Origin: an uncultured Collinsella sp.
Lineage (GTDB): Bacteria > Actinomycetota > Coriobacteriia > Coriobacteriales > Coriobacteriaceae
Reading direction: 5' to 3'
NCBI GenBank assembly: GCA_900551635.1
Contig: URWQ01000095.1
Location: forward strand, 1 to 6,273
Length of the DNA stretch: 6,273 bases
Shown: in pieces, positions 5,000 through 6,273 of the stretch
Position numbering within the stretch: the first letter of the stretch is position 1
Layout of the letters: every line of letters starts with the position of its first letter
Made by a program: the position numbers and the translations under genes
The notes under the pieces: model-generated
What the model was told of the DNA's origin: nothing
The model's input: only the letters and a program-made list of their open reading frames with translations
Databases searched by the model: none

Positions 5000-6273
5000 A
5001 TGCTCGCATCTCTTCTCTCAAAACCTCAACCTTCGCTGTCCGCGCAGGCCAAGCGCCTGGTGGCGATGCGCTTTCTCATCTACACCGGTTTTCAGACCAG
5101 CTACTTTATCGGCGTTATAGGAACACTCACCTATGCAGACGATGCCTCGGTCGTGGCGACATCGCTGGCCGTCCTTTTTATGAACGTATTTGTGATTCTG
5201 GGATCCTTTGCGGGCGGCGCGGCGCTCGACGCCTGGGGCCCGCGCCGTCATTTCTTGCTGAGCATCGTGAGCACGCTGGCAACCGGCACGGCAATCCTCG
5301 CCTTTGGCAGCGCGACCGGCATCGTCCTGCTCGGCGCGGTGCTCCTGGGCTTCGTGATGGGGTTTGCCCAGCCCATCGCCACATCCTATCCAGCCTACCT
5401 CACCGACGATCCTGTCGAGCTCAAAGACATCAACTCCGCCATCGCCATGTTTTCAAACGTGAGTATCATCGTTGGCCCTACGCTGGGCGGCTTTGTCGCG
5501 GCTGCTGCGTCGTCGCGCGCGGTGTTCGTGCTCATGATGATCTTTACAGTGCTGGCACTCGTCGCCGGTTGGGGCTTTAGACAAAGTGCAGGTCAGGCCG
5601 CCACACACGAAGGCAAACCCGCGATTGGCGACATCACATCAGACAAGGCCAGCCAAAGTCCCGACCGCAACACATCTTCCCGCGCTACCTTCGCAGCCAG
5701 CATCAAGACAGTCTTTACCAATAGCATCCTCGCCCTGCTGTTCTGCATCATTTTTCTTTCGAACTTTGGCTATGGAGCCTTCGATCCGCTCGAGTCGTTT
5801 TTCTATCGCGATGTCCTACGCGTCGGCGTTGAGTGGATGGGCTGGCTCTCGTCGGCCTCGGGTGTGGGCGCGGTGCTGGGTGCCGTGCTCGCGCTCCGCT
5901 TGCCGCCGCACTTGGTAAACCTAAAAACGCTGCTCGTGGCACTTATGACCGTGGGCCTGGGAAGCCTGCTCTATGTGGGGACGCCGTACGTGGGTGTGGC
6001 CCTTGTCGGCCAGGTCGCCCTGGGCATAGCTTGGGGCGTCGTCAACCCGCTCCACAACACGATCGTGCAAACGACGGCCCCGCTCGAGCAGCTCGGTCGC
6101 GTCAACTCGGTCATGGGCTTTGGCAACATGTTCGCCGGCGTGGCCCCGCTGGCGATTGCCCCGTGGCTGGCGGCGACATTTGGCGTGCAGCAGACGCTCG
6201 TAGGGGCGGGCATGGTCGTGACGGCAGTTCCCGCGGCGTTGCTGCTGTTTGGCCGCCGGCATTTTGATCGTGC
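5000..6273 (+). CDS. Major facilitator superfamily exporter (EntS/MFS_3-like), 3'-truncated by window edge
   Basis: Integral membrane transporter driven by an ion gradient; 424 residues are visible and the frame is open at the right edge. The start ATG at 5000 has AGGAG at 4990-4994, 5 bases upstream. A short cytoplasmic N-terminus leads into hydrophobic segments. MFS motif A is clear between helices 2 and 3: GGAALDAWGPRRHFLL at 72-87, with Asp77, Gly80 and Arg82/83. A polar central loop at about 194-232 (QSAGQAATHEGK to TSSRATF) separates the two six-helix halves. The second half begins near 240 (NSILALLFCIIF), and GRVNSVMGFGNMFAG at 366-380 is typical of the MFS_3/EntS-like group of exporters. 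At 424 residues it should be nearly complete. The substrate cannot be told. Two terminators separate it from the molybdenum cofactor operon, so a functional link is doubtful; the leader suggests its own control. Confidence 0.92.
   Translation, partial: MLASLLSKPQPSLSAQAKRLVAMRFLIYTGFQTSYFIGVIGTLTYADDASVVATSLAVLFMNVFVILGSFAGGAALDAWGPRRHFLLSIVSTLATGTAILAFGSATGIVLLGAVLLGFVMGFAQPIATSYPAYLTDDPVELKDINSAIAMFSNVSIIVGPTLGGFVAAAASSRAVFVLMMIFTVLALVAGWGFRQSAGQAATHEGKPAIGDITSDKASQSPDRNTSSRATFAASIKTVFTNSILALLFCIIFLSNFGYGAFDPLESFFYRDVLRVGVEWMGWLSSASGVGAVLGAVLALRLPPHLVNLKTLLVALMTVGLGSLLYVGTPYVGVALVGQVALGIAWGVVNPLHNTIVQTTAPLEQLGRVNSVMGFGNMFAGVAPLAIAPWLAATFGVQQTLVGAGMVVTAVPAALLLFGRRHFDR

Noticed and set aside
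4954..5580. Open + strand frame of 208 codons
   Set aside because: It overlaps the MFS gene in another frame; its translation is Arg-rich with no family features, while the frame from 5000 gives clear MFS helices and motif A.

Overview
The window is GC-rich and densely coding, and every convincing gene is on the + strand. Codon choice, GTG starts with strong GGAGG ribosome sites, a MoaC-MobB fusion and an AbiEi/nuclease-like protein suggest a gut Coriobacteriia (Actinomycetota) of the Collinsella type. This assignment is an inference from gene style; no rRNA or other marker gene is present.

Layout: (1) 3-884 is the C-terminal half of an ABC exporter (end of the linker plus the nucleotide-binding domain), cut by the left edge. 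(2) 885-1098 is intergenic and holds a 64-bp inverted-repeat hairpin (934-997). (3) 1099-2136 encodes a 345-aa protein laid out like AbiEi-type proteins that carry a C-terminal DUF559/Vsr-like PD-(D/E)XK nuclease domain. (4) 2137-2369 is intergenic and holds a second, nearly identical hairpin in the same orientation (2175-2239), then a candidate promoter. (5) 2370-4734 is a two-gene molybdenum cofactor operon: moaA, then a moaC-mobB fusion whose ribosome site lies inside the end of moaA. (6) 4735-4999 holds two intrinsic terminators, then a leader that can fold into a long stem with a pseudoknot-capable inner hairpin. (7) 5000 to the right edge is a major facilitator superfamily exporter, cut at its 3' end.

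MoaA and MoaC together make cyclic pyranopterin monophosphate from GTP, the first step of molybdenum cofactor synthesis. The fused MobB domain is a GTPase-like adapter linked to the last step, guanylation of the cofactor. The two transporters appear to be separate transcription units.

The most unusual region is 934-2239: an orphan nuclease-like gene with a less strongly GC-rich codon style, bracketed by direct copies of a long hairpin repeat, which looks like a mobile or recombination-prone cassette. The second most interesting is the structured leader at 4922-4989, directly against the ribosome site of the MFS gene.
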